From contig JAHBXV010000015.1 in NCBI GenBank assembly GCA_019636285.1, positions 62,001 through 126,000 on the forward strand: a stretch of 64,000 nucleotides of DNA. Reading direction: 5' to 3'. Within the stretch, counting starts at the first letter, position 1. Each line of letters begins with the position of its first letter. A program made the translations under genes and the position numbers. The notes under the pieces are model-generated. The model made no database searches. It was given only the letters and a program-made list of their open reading frames with translations, and was not told the origin of the DNA. Origin of the DNA: Planctomycetaceae bacterium. GTDB taxonomy: Bacteria; Planctomycetota; Planctomycetia; Planctomycetales; Planctomycetaceae. Shown piece by piece: positions 1 through 8,991 of this stretch.

Positions 1-453
1 TTCGATCGCAGTCTTCTAGTCCCCTACATCCTCACTCAATGCTCCGGAGCACTCGCGGCCAGTTTTCTCCTGCGAGTGATGTTCCCAGACCACCCAACGC
101 TCGGCGGCGCGAACCCCGCAGGAAGTTGGAATCAGTCGTTCCTGCTGGAATTCATCCTGACGGCGGCCCTCATGCTGGTGATCCTCGCCGTCGCCACCGG
201 GCCGCGCGAGAAGGGCTTGCTCGCGAGCGTGGCCATCGGAGGAACGGTCGCCCTCGAAGCGATGTTCGCCGGCCCGATTTGCGGAGCCTCGATGAACCCG
301 GCTCGTTCGCTCGGGCCAGCCGTGGCCAGCGGCCGACTCGGTTCCCTGTGGATTTACCTCGTTGCCACGACGCTCGGCGCGATCGCCGCCGTCGTGCTTC
401 ACGAACTACTTCACCCGGCCAGTCCCCCAGCCCCGGAGACGGAACCGCGATGA
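1..453 (+). CDS. Aquaporin/MIP-family channel, C-terminal part (5' end outside window)
   Basis: The reading frame is open from the first base, so this is the 3' part of a gene starting before the window. The product is a membrane channel of the major intrinsic protein family, carrying water or small neutral solutes such as glycerol across the inner membrane. The second half-repeat is visible: the hydrophobic segment LLEFILTAALMLVILAVAT, then the second NPA box in SMNPARSLGPA, then a last helix near LWIYLVATTLGAIAAVV. The selectivity-filter arginine directly follows the NPA box. The stop codon overlaps the start of the next gene as ATGA, so the two are translationally coupled. Substrate cannot be decided; coupling to an ArsC-like protein would fit arsenite or another metalloid, which is an inference. 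Confidence 0.88.
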   Translation, partial: FDRSLLVPYILTQCSGALAASFLLRVMFPDHPTLGGANPAGSWNQSFLLEFILTAALMLVILAVATGPREKGLLASVAIGGTVALEAMFAGPICGASMNPARSLGPAVASGRLGSLWIYLVATTLGAIAAVVLHELLHPASPPAPETEPR

Positions 454-857
454 CACCAAAGCCGCGAAACGTGGTCTTCGTTTGCGTCGAAAACAGCAAT
501 CGTAGCCAGATGGCCGAAGCGTTCGCCCGCCTGTACGGAGGCGACTCCATCGTTGCGTACAGCGCGGGGTCGCGACCCTCGGGAAAGGTAAATCCCAAGG
601 CAATTGCGGCGATGCAGGAACTCGGCTACGACCTCGCCACTCATCGGTCCAAGTCGACCAGCGAACTGGAAGGAGTCGAGTTCGCCGCAGCCATCACGAT
701 GGGCTGTGGCGACGAATGCCCGAACCTGCGGGCTAGTCATCGCGAAGACTGGCAGATCCCCGACCCGAAGGAAATGCCGCCAGAAGAGTTCGCCAAAGTC
801 CGCGACCTCATCGGCGAAAAAGTGGCCGCGTTGCTGGAGAAGCTGAAAGCGGAATGA
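450..857 (+). CDS. Arsenate reductase-like low-molecular-weight protein tyrosine phosphatase
   Basis: A 135-residue cytosolic protein of the ArsC/LMW-PTP family, which either reduces arsenate to arsenite with thioredoxin or removes phosphate from tyrosine. The P-loop is near the N-terminus (VFVCVENSNRSQMAEAF), with the Cys-X5-Arg signature, and the general-acid region is IPDPKEMP. A second cysteine pair (MGCGDECPN) sits where thioredoxin-coupled ArsC proteins hold their resolving cysteines. Start is the ATG inside the ATGA overlap with the aquaporin gene. The aquaporin-ArsC pairing is known from arsenic-resistance operons, where an aquaglyceroporin lets arsenite leave, but no ArsR or ArsB is visible here. 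Confidence 0.87.
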   Translation: MTPKPRNVVFVCVENSNRSQMAEAFARLYGGDSIVAYSAGSRPSGKVNPKAIAAMQELGYDLATHRSKSTSELEGVEFAAAITMGCGDECPNLRASHREDWQIPDPKEMPPEEFAKVRDLIGEKVAALLEKLKAE

Positions 858-900
858 TGTCTTCCGCTGGCGGCTGGAAGCTGGCCGCTCGCGGCTTCTC

Positions 901-1242
901 TCAATCATTCCTCCCCTTCCCCTTCAAGTCTTTCGCCGTAATCGGAGCATCTTTCGAGATCGTCCGCGGGCCCTTCCCGGCTCGTTTCTCGTAGATGCCG
1001 TCGCCCGCCTTCACGTACTTGGTGAAGCCCAACTGCTCGAGCTTCTTGTCGTCGCGGGAGCTTTTGTGCATGTGGCTCTCGGACCACGTGCCGCCAATGA
1101 ACGGCGGCTGAATCACCCGCTGGACCTTTTGCCCGGTTTCAGGGTGCGTGGTGAGCGGGGCTTCGGAGAACGCCTGGATGATTTCGAACATCCCCACGGC
1201 TTCGCCATCGTCGTCCAGGATTTCATAAACGTATGTCGGCAT
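901..1242 (-). CDS. FmdB-like small protein without the zinc ribbon
   Basis: A 113-residue protein beginning MPTYVYEILDDDGEAVGMFE, which resembles the start of the FmdB/CxxC_CxxC_SSSS regulatory family (usually MPTYEYRC..CGHEFE). The family fold also shows in IIQAFSEAPLTTHPETGQKVQRVI. The four zinc-binding cysteines expected at the two CxxC positions are all absent: the positions read ILDDDGEA and THPETGQK. The tail is longer than usual and Lys-rich (DAPITAKDLKGKG). It stands alone, convergent with the ArsC-like gene. The function of the family is unclear, and whether this variant still binds anything is unknown. Confidence 0.7.
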   Translation of the reverse strand: MPTYVYEILDDDGEAVGMFEIIQAFSEAPLTTHPETGQKVQRVIQPPFIGGTWSESHMHKSSRDDKKLEQLGFTKYVKAGDGIYEKRAGKGPRTISKDAPITAKDLKGKGRND

Positions 1243-1549
1243 GGCAGTTCACTCGCTTTCCGGCCGTTGCTTCCGAATGACCGGGTTCTCTGGAACCCTT
1301 CACCCTGCGGCCACACTTCATGAAACCACGCCCCCCCATCATCTGGCAAGCCTTCCCCTGAATAGCCGACGACGCTGTCGGCGGTCCGGCGCTGCGGCCC
1401 AAGATTCACTTCAAGTTGGTGATTGGCGAGCAGTTGCGTATCATGCTCGATCCTGACCGGATTCTCCGTCGTCGGAAGGCCGGGCAACGGGTTGGACAGC
1501 AAAACAGGCATGGGGGAGCCGCCTCCGTGCGTCGGCAAGGTATGTGCAG
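1243..1549. other. Intergenic region between fmdB-like gene and ileS
   Basis: About 300 bases without a supported gene, lying between divergent genes, so it should hold promoters for both. Short frames run across it on both strands but none has a recognisable protein sequence. No T-box-like leader or clear -35/-10 pair was seen. An AAGG at 1537-1540 is the likely ribosome binding site for ileS. Confidence 0.4.
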
Positions 1550-4500
1550 ATGTTTGAGAAGGTGGGCGAGTCGGATTTCGTCGCGGGCGAGCATGACGTG
1601 CTGCGGTTCTGGAACGAACGCGGCATTTTCACGAAGTTGCGGCAGCAGAACGCGGGAAAGCCGACTTGGAGTTTTCTCGACGGGCCGATCACCGCGAATA
1701 ACCCGATGGGCGTCCACCACGCGTGGGGTCGCACCTACAAAGACGCCTACCAGCGGTTCTGGGCGATGAACGGCCGCGAACTGCGCTACCAGAACGGCTT
1801 CGACTGCCAGGGCCTGTGGGTCGAAGTCGAAGTCGAAAAACAGTTGGGCCTGGGGGCCAAGTCAGCCATCGAAGCCTACGGCATCGACAAGTTCGTCTGG
1901 GAGTGCAAGAAGCGCGTCCTCAAGTATGCCAGCGTTCAGACCGAACAATCGCAGCGGCTCGGTTACTGGATGGACTGGGACGACCCCGCCCAGTTACGCC
2001 AACTGGCCGAAGCCATCGGCACCGACAAGATCGTGACGATCACCACGCCCAGCGGCCAGACCGAGACCGGCACTGCCGAAGAACTGGTGGCCCGGTTGGG
2101 CAACCCGGCCTGGGGCGGGAGCTACTTCACCTTCTCGACCGACAACAACGAGACGATCTGGACGTTCCTCAAGAAGTGCTTCGAGCGGAAAAAGGTCTAT
2201 CGCGGTTACGACGTCATGCCCTGGTCGGGCCGCGGCGGCAGCGCGTACTCGCAGATGGAAGTCGCCGACGGACGGAAATTAACCGTCCACCGGGCGCTTT
2301 TCGTGCGGTTTCCGATCCTTGAAAAGCCGCCATCGCCGATGGCGGTCCCCAAAGAACCGTCGACAGCGTCGACGGCTTCTCATCAGGAATACTTGCTCGT
2401 CTGGACCACCACGCCGTGGACACTCACGAGCAACGTGGCGGCGATGGTCAATCCCGACCTGGAGTATGTCCAACTCCAGGCGAAGCGTGACGGGGCCATC
2501 TATTACGTGGCAAAGGACTGCGTCGAGTTCCAGCGGCTGGCAAAAGAGTTCAAGGAAGGTTTCGGCCGTCCGGAATGGGCGTGGCCCAAGGGAACGCCAA
2601 AGCTGAAAACAATCGGCCAGTTCTTCAAGGAACAGGGCGGCTATGAAATCGTCGGCACCGTCTTCGGCCGCGACATGATCGGCTGGAAGTATGCCGGTCC
2701 GTTCGATGATCTGGAGGCTCAGTCAATGGAGGGCGGCTATCCCTCCGAACCGATCGACAAGGACTCAGCCGGGCGCAACGGCATCGAATGCCATCGTGTC
2801 ATCGACGGCGGACGCGACTTCAAGGGGAATGCTAACGTCTCGGCTGGCGAAGGAACGGGCATCGTCCATAGTGCTCCCGGCTGCGGCGACATCGACCACC
2901 AGATCGGCATGGCCAATGGTCTGGTCAGCATCGCCCCCCTCGGCGAAGACGGCACATTCCAGGAGGGCTTTGGCCCCTTCACCGGCAAGAACGCCGTCGC
3001 GCCAGAGACCGTCGATCTGGTGATCGAGCAGCTCAAAGAGAAAGGGCTGCTCGTCGCGGTCGAGCAGTATCCCCACATCTACCCGTTCTGCTGGCGGACC
3101 GGCGATGAACTCGTCTTCCGGCTGGTCGATGAGTGGTTCATCAACATGGACTGGCGGCAGGAGATCATCGACGTCGTCCAGAAGATCGACTGGCTGCCCG
3201 ATTCGATCCAGGGTCGCGAGCGCGAGACCGAATGGCTCACGAACATGCGCGACTGGATGATCTCCAAGAAGCGATTCTGGGGCCTGGCGCTGCCGATCTG
3301 GATCAACCCCGATAATCCCAGCGACTTCGAGGTCATCGGTTCGCTCGCGGAACTGAAGGAGCGCGCCGTCGAAGGCTGGGATGCGTTCGAAGGGCACACG
3401 CCCCATAAGCCCTGGATCGACGCGGTCAAGATCAAGAGCACGACGACCGGCGCCACGCTCAGCCGCATTCCAGACGTCGGCAATCCTTGGCTGGACGCGG
3501 GAATCGTGCCTTTTTCGACGATGGGCTACAACTTCGATCCCGAACACGAATTCTGGAAGAAGTGGTATCCCGCCGACCTCGTGACGGAGTGCTTCCCCGG
3601 CCAGTTCCGCAACTGGTTCTATTCGATGCTCGCCCTGTCGACGATGATGCGACACGGCGAGACCGACGACGCCGAGGAAAAGAAGCCGTTCCGGACGCTG
3701 CTCGGCCATCGCCTCGTTATGAACGAAGCCGGTAAGCCAATGCACAAGTCGGACGGCACGGCCATCTGGTTCGAGGAAGCAGCCGAGCAGCTCGGCGTCG
3801 ACACGATGCGGTGGATGTACCTCGCGCAGAACCCGGCAATCGACCTGAAATTCGGCACTCGCCACCCCGACCAGAAGGTGACGCTGCCGACGGTGAATGG
3901 CCCCACCAACCGAACGATCGACGGCGTCGAGACCTGCTTGGTGACAAGCGGCCCCAGCGACGAAGTCCGTCGGCAGGTTCTCATTCCGCTGTGGAATTCC
4001 TACGCATTCTTCGTCAATTACGCCCGACTCGATGGCTTCGACCCCAGCGCGGCCCAGGTGCCGGGAGCCGAGCGGCAGAGCATCGATCGCTGGATTCTGA
4101 CCCGGCTGAACGAGGTCGTCGGTAAGGTCCGCGCGGCGTTCGAGGGCTACGACTCCCCGGCCGCCTGCGACGCGATCGCGCGCTTCGTCGACGACCTGTC
4201 GAACTGGTACATCCGTCGGAACCGGCGGCGCTTCTGGCGGTCGAAGGACGTCGGCGACCGCGACAAGCTGGCCGCGTACCAGACGCTCTACACCGTCTTG
4301 ACCACGCTCGCCAAGTTGATGGCCCCCATGACGCCGTTCCTCGCCGAACGCATGTATGGCAACCTCGTCGCCAGTTGGGACAAGTCAGCCGCGGAAAGCG
4401 TTCATCTGTGCGAGTATCCGCAACCGAATGATCCGGCATGGAGCGGCTGCGTCGAACCGGAAACAGTCGCCCTGACCGACCTGGCCCAGCGGGTCGTTCG

Positions 4501-5206
4501 GCTGGGCCACCGCCTGCGAGAAACAGCCGATCGCCGGGTCCGACAGCCATTGCGCGAAGTGCGTGTCATCCACGCCGATGAGTCGGCCCGTCAGCGGGCG
4601 GGCATCATGCAGGACGTGATTCGCGACGAATTGAACGTGAAGGAGCTTTCTTTCGGTGAATCGGCGAGTGACATCGTCACGCTCAAATACCGGGCAAACC
4701 CTGCATCGCTCGGAAAGAAGCACGGCCGTTATCTGAATGACCTGCGAAAGCTGATTCCGGAACTCCCCACCGAAACGCTCGCACCGCTGTCGGCTGGCGG
4801 AACCGTCAACGTCGAGGTCAGCGAGACGGCCATTGAGTTGGTCGCCGAGGATGTTCACATCGACAAGGAACACGCCGACGGCTGGGTGAGCGAAACGGAT
4901 GGCGAGTTGACCGTGGCCCTGTTCACGACGCTCGACACTCCCCTGCTCCACGAAGGAATGGCCCGCGATCTGGTCCGGCACATCCAGCAGTTGCGGAAGG
5001 ACGCCGATCTGGAAATCGAACAGCGGATTCGCGTCGGTTACCAGTCGGACGACACCGCGATCGCCGACATGCTCGCCACCTGGAGCGACTACATCCGCGG
5101 CGAAACTCTGGCCGATGAACTAACCGCCGACACCCCGCCCGCAGAAGCGAAGTCGGTGATCGTCGGCGAGGCAAAATTCCCGTTGTGGATGAGCGTCGTG
5201 AAATGA
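1550..5206 (+). CDS. ileS: Isoleucyl-tRNA synthetase
   Basis: Cytosolic class Ia synthetase that charges tRNA-Ile and proofreads valine. The HIGH box appears as HHAWG in [10 protein letters not shown] near residue 60, the CP1 editing domain carries [12 protein letters not shown] and [16 protein letters not shown], the KMSKS loop is GKPMHKSDG, and an anticodon-binding domain follows. At 1218 residues it is longer than usual. One visible cause is an insert of about 20 residues ([19 protein letters not shown]) between the conserved LFVRFPI and [10 protein letters not shown] stretches, encoded by two 19-bp palindromes at 2327-2375. I chose the ATG at 1550 because MFEKV matches the usual N-terminus and has AAGG about 10 bases upstream; a GTG at 1544 is possible. 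Confidence 0.97.
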   Translation: MFEKVGESDFVAGEHDVLRFWNERGIFTKLRQQNAGKPTWSFLDGPITANNPMGVHHAWGRTYKDAYQRFWAMNGRELRYQNGFDCQGLWVEVEVEKQLGLGAKSAIEAYGIDKFVWECKKRVLKYASVQTEQSQRLGYWMDWDDPAQLRQLAEAIGTDKIVTITTPSGQTETGTAEELVARLGNPAWGGSYFTFSTDNNETIWTFLKKCFERKKVYRGYDVMPWSGRGGSAYSQMEVADGRKLTVHRALFVRFPILEKPPSPMAVPKEPSTASTASHQEYLLVWTTTPWTLTSNVAAMVNPDLEYVQLQAKRDGAIYYVAKDCVEFQRLAKEFKEGFGRPEWAWPKGTPKLKTIGQFFKEQGGYEIVGTVFGRDMIGWKYAGPFDDLEAQSMEGGYPSEPIDKDSAGRNGIECHRVIDGGRDFKGNANVSAGEGTGIVHSAPGCGDIDHQIGMANGLVSIAPLGEDGTFQEGFGPFTGKNAVAPETVDLVIEQLKEKGLLVAVEQYPHIYPFCWRTGDELVFRLVDEWFINMDWRQEIIDVVQKIDWLPDSIQGRERETEWLTNMRDWMISKKRFWGLALPIWINPDNPSDFEVIGSLAELKERAVEGWDAFEGHTPHKPWIDAVKIKSTTTGATLSRIPDVGNPWLDAGIVPFSTMGYNFDPEHEFWKKWYPADLVTECFPGQFRNWFYSMLALSTMMRHGETDDAEEKKPFRTLLGHRLVMNEAGKPMHKSDGTAIWFEEAAEQLGVDTMRWMYLAQNPAIDLKFGTRHPDQKVTLPTVNGPTNRTIDGVETCLVTSGPSDEVRRQVLIPLWNSYAFFVNYARLDGFDPSAAQVPGAERQSIDRWILTRLNEVVGKVRAAFEGYDSPAACDAIARFVDDLSNWYIRRNRRRFWRSKDVGDRDKLAAYQTLYTVLTTLAKLMAPMTPFLAERMYGNLVASWDKSAAESVHLCEYPQPNDPAWSGCVEPETVALTDLAQRVVRLGHRLRETADRRVRQPLREVRVIHADESARQRAGIMQDVIRDELNVKELSFGESASDIVTLKYRANPASLGKKHGRYLNDLRKLIPELPTETLAPLSAGGTVNVEVSETAIELVAEDVHIDKEHADGWVSETDGELTVALFTTLDTPLLHEGMARDLVRHIQQLRKDADLEIEQRIRVGYQSDDTAIADMLATWSDYIRGETLADELTADTPPAEAKSVIVGEAKFPLWMSVVK
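2327..2375. repeat. Two palindromes inside ileS (REP-like insert)
   Basis: CCGCCATC-gcc-GATGGCGG at 2327-2345 and CCGTCGAC-agc-GTCGACGG at 2357-2375, each a perfect 8-bp stem with a 3-base loop. The first is flanked by AAAAG and TCC, as is the palindrome just after the ileS stop (5215-5233). They fall where the protein has a non-conserved insert, so they look like an in-frame insertion of an intergenic repeat. Confidence 0.6.
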
Positions 5207-5214
5207 CACAAAAG

Positions 5215-5233
5215 CCGGCGATGGCATCGCCGG
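5215..5233. repeat. 19-bp palindrome after ileS, possible terminator
   Basis: CCGGCGATG-G-CATCGCCGG starts 9 bases after the ileS stop codon. It is a perfect 9-bp stem around one base. No T-run follows, so it may be a transcript-end hairpin or simply an interspersed repeat. A partial copy, ACCGGCGATGGCAT, lies at 5937-5950. Confidence 0.5.
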
Positions 5234-5324
5234 TCCATTCGTCGATTTTCCCCTGGAATTATCGTCATCAATCGGACGGCCCGGTAAGATCGAGAAGTCG
5301 ATTCATCATCACGAGAGCACGGTT

Positions 5325-5915
5325 ATGTCCACCAGCACTGTCGTAGAAACGCCCGTTCCCGCCAGAACGTCGGAAGAGCCGTTGTACGAGGTCGTCAACG
5401 GGGAACACGTGGAGTTGCCGCCGATGAGCATCTTTTCGACGCTGGTCGCGAACCAACTTTTTTTTCGTCTCGCGGCACACCTGAGAGATCATCAACTCGG
5501 CCGGGCCGTCATCGAGGCGCTTCTCATTCTGGACAACGAGGCGAATCTTCGCCGGCGTCCTGATGTCGCCTTTGTCTCGGCTGAGCGGTGGCCTCTCGAT
5601 CGGGAGATTCCGGAGACGGGCGACTGGGACGTCATTCCCACGATCGCTGTCGAGGTGATCAGCCCGAACGAAACCTCGCGCGAGGTGATGGAAAAGATGC
5701 TCGAGTACTTCCGCGTCGGGGTCGAAGAAGTCTGGCATGTTCACCCCGAAGCGCGAACGGTTTACCGTTACGAGAGCCCGTTGGAAGTCAAGATTTTTGG
5801 CCCCGACGACCAGCTAGTCAGCACGCGACTTCCCGGCTTTTCATGTCCGCTCGTAGAGTTGTTCCGCCGGACGGCTGGGGGTAGTCAGGCCGTCGCGGTA
5901 ACGGCGACAAAGTGA
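5325..5915 (+). CDS. Uma2 family (DUF820) restriction-endonuclease-fold protein
   Basis: A 196-residue protein of the Uma2 family, which has a PD-(D/E)XK nuclease fold and is found in many copies in cyanobacteria and planctomycetes. The family landmarks are the opening YEVVNGEHVELPP, the first acidic residue in RRRPDVAFVS, the second in IAVEVISPNETS, and the strand EVWHVHPEARTVYRY. The biological role is unknown; association with mobile DNA has been proposed. It stands alone between ileS and the permease gene, on the same strand. A second, unrelated copy lies at 62777-63334. Confidence 0.9.
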   Translation: MSTSTVVETPVPARTSEEPLYEVVNGEHVELPPMSIFSTLVANQLFFRLAAHLRDHQLGRAVIEALLILDNEANLRRRPDVAFVSAERWPLDREIPETGDWDVIPTIAVEVISPNETSREVMEKMLEYFRVGVEEVWHVHPEARTVYRYESPLEVKIFGPDDQLVSTRLPGFSCPLVELFRRTAGGSQAVAVTATK

Positions 5916-5973
5916 CGAAGTCTTCCGAAGTCATGACCGGCGATGGCATTGCTCGAAGCCCTTTGGAGCCTTC

Positions 5974-7371
5974 ATGAACTCACCCCACACCGTCGAGGGG
6001 CAACCGCCCGGGCCTGTTGATCCGTTGGCGCCCCGCTCTCTCCCGCGTGTGCTGGGGTTGTTCAGCGCGACGATGGTGGTCGTCGGGTCGATCATCGGCA
6101 GCGGTATCTTTCTGAAGGTGGGGAACGTCGACGCGGCTCTCCAGGCATGGGGGTTCGGGCCGATCATTGGCGTGTGGGCTCTCGTCGGCCTGGTGACGCT
6201 TGCGGGATCGCTGGCAATGGGCGAACTGGCGGCCATGTATCCGCATGCCGGGGGGCCTTACGTTTATCTGCGCGAAGCCTTCGGCAAGCCGGTGGGCTTT
6301 CTTTGGGGTTGGACGGAATTCTGGGTCGTGCGGACCGGGTCGATCGGGGCGCTTGCCTCCGCGACGGTCATCTACCTCGATCAGGTTGTGCCGATCACGC
6401 GGTTTCAGCAGGCGTCGCTGGCGAGCCTGATTGTCATCGGCCTGTCGGCGATCAGTCTCTTCAGCACCCGCTGGGGAGCCGCCGTGCAGAACGTGGCAAC
6501 GGTGGCCAAGGTGGCTTTTCTCGGGCTCATCATTACCCTCCCCGTTCTGTTGGGTCACGCGCATCCCGAAAACATGACGCCCCTCTGGCGAGGCGGAGTG
6601 TCAGGCGACTTTCTGCGGGGCCTGGGCCTGGCGATGGTGGCCGTAATGTGGGCCTATGATGGGTGGATCAATATCGGCCCGGTCGCGGAAGACATTCGCA
6701 ATCCCGAACGGAACCTGCCGCTGGCTCTCATCGTTGGCCTCAGCGTCATCATCACCGTCTACGTCGGGGCGAATCTCGGCTATCACTTCGTCCTGTCCAT
6801 GCCACAAATCGCTGAGACGAAGACCGTCGCCGCGGACGTGTTTCAGGTGATGTTCGGCGAGACCGGGCGGAACATCGCGGCCCTCGGCGTCATGTGCTCC
6901 ACGTTCGGAGCCACCAACTCCAACATGATTGTCGGCCCGCGGATTTATCTGGCCATCGCCCGGGATGGTCTTCTGCCCGCATCGATTCATCGCGTGCATG
7001 ACGTCTTCGAAACGCCGGCAAACGCGATCCTGTTGCAGGCGGCCTGGACCGTCACCCTGATCGTGCTGTTCTACACTTGGAAGGACGACCCGAAAGCCGC
7101 CTTCGACGGGCTGACCGATTCGGTCATCTGCGCGGGACTGATCTTCTACAGCCTGACCGTCGCGGCCGTGTACGTCCTGCGGCGCAAACACCCGCACGCG
7201 GCACGCCCCTATCGCACGTGGGGATACCCGGTCACCCCCGCCCTCATGATCGCAGCCTACCTCGCCGTTTTCGTCGGCATGCTGCTCGAACAATGGCAGG
7301 AATCGGTGGGCGTCCTGGGACTGATTGCGGCGGGAGTCGTCTACTACGCGCTCTTCAACCGCCGACGATAG
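5974..7371 (+). CDS. APC-superfamily amino acid permease
   Basis: A 465-residue polytopic inner-membrane transporter with about 12 hydrophobic segments. The first helix carries the family substrate-binding loop VVVGSIIGSGIFLK, followed by the gate region GGPYVYLREAFGKPVGFLWGW; the central AYDGWINIGPVAEDIRNPERN is typical of the LAT/cationic amino acid group. A ribosome site (GGAG) lies 7 bases before the ATG at 5974. The substrate is likely an amino acid, but which one cannot be told. It leads a tight co-directional run with the phosphatase, PIN protein, partner and trmL genes; the gap to the next gene is only 10 bases. Confidence 0.93.
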   Translation: MNSPHTVEGQPPGPVDPLAPRSLPRVLGLFSATMVVVGSIIGSGIFLKVGNVDAALQAWGFGPIIGVWALVGLVTLAGSLAMGELAAMYPHAGGPYVYLREAFGKPVGFLWGWTEFWVVRTGSIGALASATVIYLDQVVPITRFQQASLASLIVIGLSAISLFSTRWGAAVQNVATVAKVAFLGLIITLPVLLGHAHPENMTPLWRGGVSGDFLRGLGLAMVAVMWAYDGWINIGPVAEDIRNPERNLPLALIVGLSVIITVYVGANLGYHFVLSMPQIAETKTVAADVFQVMFGETGRNIAALGVMCSTFGATNSNMIVGPRIYLAIARDGLLPASIHRVHDVFETPANAILLQAAWTVTLIVLFYTWKDDPKAAFDGLTDSVICAGLIFYSLTVAAVYVLRRKHPHAARPYRTWGYPVTPALMIAAYLAVFVGMLLEQWQESVGVLGLIAAGVVYYALFNRRR

Positions 7372-7381
7372 GCCGTAGACC

Positions 7382-7819
7382 ATGCGACAAGTCCACGGCA
7401 CTTCACTCTGGATCGGAAACGCCGGAGACCTGCGAAAACCGGCCTCGATTTTCGACAAAGGTATCGAGGCGGTCATCGACGTTGCGGAGGAAGAACCGGT
7501 TTCCACACTTCCGAGAAGCCTGATGTACTTCCGCCTTCCGCTTGCGGACGACGCCTCGAATACGAACTGGAAAGTTGAGCTGGCGATAGAAAAGGCGGCG
7601 AATCTTCTCCAACGTGAGGTTCCGACACTGATCGCGTGCAGTGCAGGTCTCAGCCGTAGCCTCTGCGTGGCAGCGGGAGCCATCGCGCGTGTCCGGCGGA
7701 TAGACCCCCACGAGGCGCTGGCCAAGGTGATTGAATCGGGACCGGCGGACATTTCGCCAGGGTTCTGGGAACAAGTTGCTTGTCTCGTGAGCGTGCCTTC
7801 ACACGATGATTCGGAGTGA
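7382..7819 (+). CDS. Dual-specificity phosphatase-like protein
   Basis: A 145-residue cytosolic protein with the cysteine-phosphatase signature CSAGLSRS (Cys-X5-Arg) at about residue 81, and a plausible general acid in LPLADDAS. N-terminal WIGNAGDLRKPA and VIDVAEEEPV match the DSP fold, where the opening strand leads to a conserved loop. The active-site residues are intact, so it should hydrolyse phosphoester bonds, perhaps on a protein or a small phosphorylated molecule. It sits 10 bases after the permease gene and 6 bases before the PIN gene, which implies one transcript. No substrate can be proposed from the sequence. Confidence 0.82.
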   Translation: MRQVHGTSLWIGNAGDLRKPASIFDKGIEAVIDVAEEEPVSTLPRSLMYFRLPLADDASNTNWKVELAIEKAANLLQREVPTLIACSAGLSRSLCVAAGAIARVRRIDPHEALAKVIESGPADISPGFWEQVACLVSVPSHDDSE

Positions 7820-7825
7820 CATGCG

Positions 7826-8278
7826 ATGCGGGTTTATCTCGATACCTGCTGCATCAACCGTGCGTTTGACGATCAGGCTTCCGAACGGGTGCGACAGGAA
7901 ACTCGTGCAATCCAGGTGCTCCTGGACTCGGTGACGGTAGGCGAGGTGACTTGGGTAGCCAGCGATCTCATCCGGCTCGAAGTCTCGCGAATCCGAGACG
8001 CAAATCGCCGAACCGCCGTGGAAATTCTCTTGGAGAGTGTCGGGGAATGGTACACTGTTGATCTGGACGGAACGGCCGTGCCCAATGATTTCACGAATGT
8101 TTCGTTGGGCGGGGCGGATGCCATTCATCTTCTTGTCGCGATGGCAGCCAATTGCGACCAGTTCCTGACGGTAGATGACCGGTTGGTGCGACGGTGCCAG
8201 CGGTTGCCCTCGCTGGCACTGAAGGTTCTGAACCCGGTCGAATGGCTGAGGGAGACACAAGAACATGCGGCTGAGTGA
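7826..8278 (+). CDS. PIN-domain ribonuclease, VapC-like toxin
   Basis: A 150-residue PIN protein with the expected acidic centre: D6 in MRVYLDTCC, E in LIRLEVSR, D in GGADAIHLLVA and D in FLTVDDRLV. PIN toxins are Mg-dependent RNases that cut tRNA or rRNA. No antitoxin precedes it; instead a small gene overlaps its 3' end by 14 bases (8265-8504) and is the best antitoxin candidate, giving a toxin-first order. The subfamily opening CCINRAFDD is seen mostly in PIN proteins of cyanobacteria and planctomycetes. Function as a toxin is inferred from family and context. Confidence 0.85.
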   Translation: MRVYLDTCCINRAFDDQASERVRQETRAIQVLLDSVTVGEVTWVASDLIRLEVSRIRDANRRTAVEILLESVGEWYTVDLDGTAVPNDFTNVSLGGADAIHLLVAMAANCDQFLTVDDRLVRRCQRLPSLALKVLNPVEWLRETQEHAAE

Positions 8279-8504
8279 ACTCGACGAATTGTCGGATGAC
8301 GAAGTCCGTCGATTGGGAATGAGCGCGGTCTCCAGCGCGCTTGGCCCGGCTGGACTCATTCGCTTTCTCCATCTTCTCGGAGCCTGCCACGGCGATTACG
8401 CGGCTGAAAAACTCCAGCAGCCGGAAACAGACATGGAGACCCTGCTGGCAGACCTGCGAAAACTTCGCGAGGAGCAGTTGCACTCGGCGTCGGGCGCGTC
8501 TTGA
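8265..8504 (+). CDS. Small partner protein of the PIN toxin, probable antitoxin
   Basis: A 79-residue acidic protein ([19 protein letters not shown], then [28 protein letters not shown]). It resembles small cyanobacterial and planctomycete proteins that follow PIN-domain genes and share the phrase 'GPxGxxRFL ... GDYxxE'. The start lies inside the last codons of the PIN gene, a 14-base overlap that points to coupled translation. No classical AbrB, MetJ or Phd DNA-binding motif is evident. Antitoxin role is inferred from size, charge and overlap. Confidence 0.72.
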   Translation: MRLSELDELSDDEVRRLGMSAVSSALGPAGLIRFLHLLGACHGDYAAEKLQQPETDMETLLADLRKLREEQLHSASGAS

Positions 8505-8505
8505 A

Positions 8506-8979
8506 GTGGCTTCCTCTCCCCTGCTCCATGTCGTCCTCCATCAGCCCGACATTCCCCAGAACACGGGGAATATCGGCCGCACGTGCGTCGCCGTGGGGGC
8601 CAAGCTGTGGTTGATCCGGCCGCTCGGCTTTCAACTGGACGAGCGCCATCTCCGCCGGGCGGGAATGGACTACTGGGACCAACTCGATTACCAGGTGGTC
8701 GACTCGTGGAACGACATCTGCCGTGAACTGGGCAATCGGCCGATGTGGTTCGTCGACAATCCTGCCGGGCGTCTCGTTTGGGACGCTGATTTCGCCATTG
8801 GAGACGTGCTGGTCTTCGGGAGCGAGACACGTGGCCTGCCGCGATCCCTGATGGAGCAGCATCACTCGCGAACGCTCGAACTGCCGATGCGCCCGGCCGT
8901 GCGCAGCTTGAATCTGGCGAGCACGGTCAACACGGTGGTCTACGAAGCCGTGCGGCAGTTCGGCGGTCTGCCACTCTGA
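8506..8979 (+). CDS. trmL: tRNA (cytidine(34)-2'-O)-methyltransferase TrmL
   Basis: A 157-residue SPOUT methyltransferase that methylates the ribose at the wobble position 34 of certain leucine tRNAs using S-adenosylmethionine. The N-terminal [17 protein letters not shown] motif, the SAM-binding knot loops FGSETRGLP and [14 protein letters not shown], and the length all match TrmL. I chose the GTG at 8506, which gives the usual family length and N-terminus; it begins one base after the previous gene ends. It is convergent with cmk, with only 12 bases between the two stop codons. Confidence 0.93.
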   Translation: MASSPLLHVVLHQPDIPQNTGNIGRTCVAVGAKLWLIRPLGFQLDERHLRRAGMDYWDQLDYQVVDSWNDICRELGNRPMWFVDNPAGRLVWDADFAIGDVLVFGSETRGLPRSLMEQHHSRTLELPMRPAVRSLNLASTVNTVVYEAVRQFGGLPL

Positions 8980-8991
8980 ACGTGGTAGCGG

